Source: Anoplopoma fimbria (lineage: Eukaryota > Chordata > Actinopteri > Perciformes > Anoplopomatidae). Taken from it: DNA of 64,000 nucleotides. The DNA is taken from the NCBI RefSeq assembly GCF_027596085.1, contig NC_072449.1:26549522-26613521 (forward strand). The letters are read 5' to 3'. The notes under the pieces are model-generated. The model was not told where the DNA came from and ran no database searches. It worked only from the letters and a program-made list of their open reading frames with translations. Made by a program: the position numbers and the translations under genes. Positions 63,801 through 64,000 of the stretch are shown in pieces (positions within the stretch are counted from its first letter, which is position 1; every line of letters starts with the position of its first letter).

Positions 63801-64000
63801 ACGTCATGGACTGATGGAAATCAATACATTTGAAATGTAAAAGCCTGTCAGATATTCACCGCAGTGTCTCAGTGGTGGGATCTGTACAAACGGTGTAAAC
63901 GCATGTTGTATACATTTCTCTTTTAGCTTTCGTTGTGGACCGTCTCCGAGCAGGGAATGTTGTAGCTCACATATTAGCTGACATAGAACGCGTTTCAGCT
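60841..64000. other. Unique non-coding sequence to the window end
   Basis: AT-rich DNA with no gene, RNA or transposon I can recognise. Open frames of 60-67 codons are at chance level. Confidence 0.55.

Noticed and set aside
1..64000. CRISPR array, phage or bacterial defence system
   Set aside because: The window is vertebrate in composition and repeat content. The only regular tandem array is the 32-bp minisatellite, whose units abut without unique spacers.

Overview
This looks like a non-coding window from a ray-finned fish, most likely a percomorph (spiny-rayed) genome. The composition is AT-rich and CpG-poor. There is a long CA microsatellite. The interspersed repeats are typical of teleosts: tRNA-headed SINEs with an L2-type 3' tail, 3' ends of L2-like LINEs, an L1-clade LINE relic, and several short inverted-repeat DNA transposons. 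Species and chromosome cannot be fixed from the sequence alone. Repeat-family names rest on remembered teleost repeat sequences and were not checked against a database.

I found no protein-coding gene I can support. The longest open frames are unspliced, have no recognisable domains, and are the length expected by chance in 64 kb or sit inside repeats. The window therefore reads as a gene desert or the inside of a very large intron.

Layout. 1-10 kb: unique sequence with a 599-bp TIR element (2028-2626), the left end of a hAT-like element (about 3820), a CA microsatellite (4864-4969), a SINE (5843-6085) and the first copy of a paired dispersed repeat (7121-7300). 10-25 kb is the most transposon-rich part: a LINE 3' end carrying a 32-bp minisatellite (10929-11660), a foldback element (12511-13087), a MITE flanked by TTAA (13897-14408), a SINE (16774-17072), a palindrome (18219-18358), the second copy of the paired repeat (22448-22630), an L2 LINE 3' end (22915-23645) and two further repeat fragments. 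25-45 kb is mostly unique. It holds one CpG-rich block that could be a promoter or first exon on the minus strand (32648-33005), two SINEs, and two hairpins close together (37304-37401). 45-48.5 kb has GC-rich blocks, including a CpG-rich one (45340-45560) and a G-quadruplex candidate (48225-48264). 51.8-61 kb holds an abundant teleost repeat (51858-52411), an internally deleted L1 relic (53940-55890), an unidentified open segment with one in-frame stop (56159-56497), two LINE 3' ends on the minus strand and more old repeats.

No genes act together here. What the window offers is transposon history, structure-forming DNA and a few candidate regulatory or first-exon blocks. I see no new biological system.
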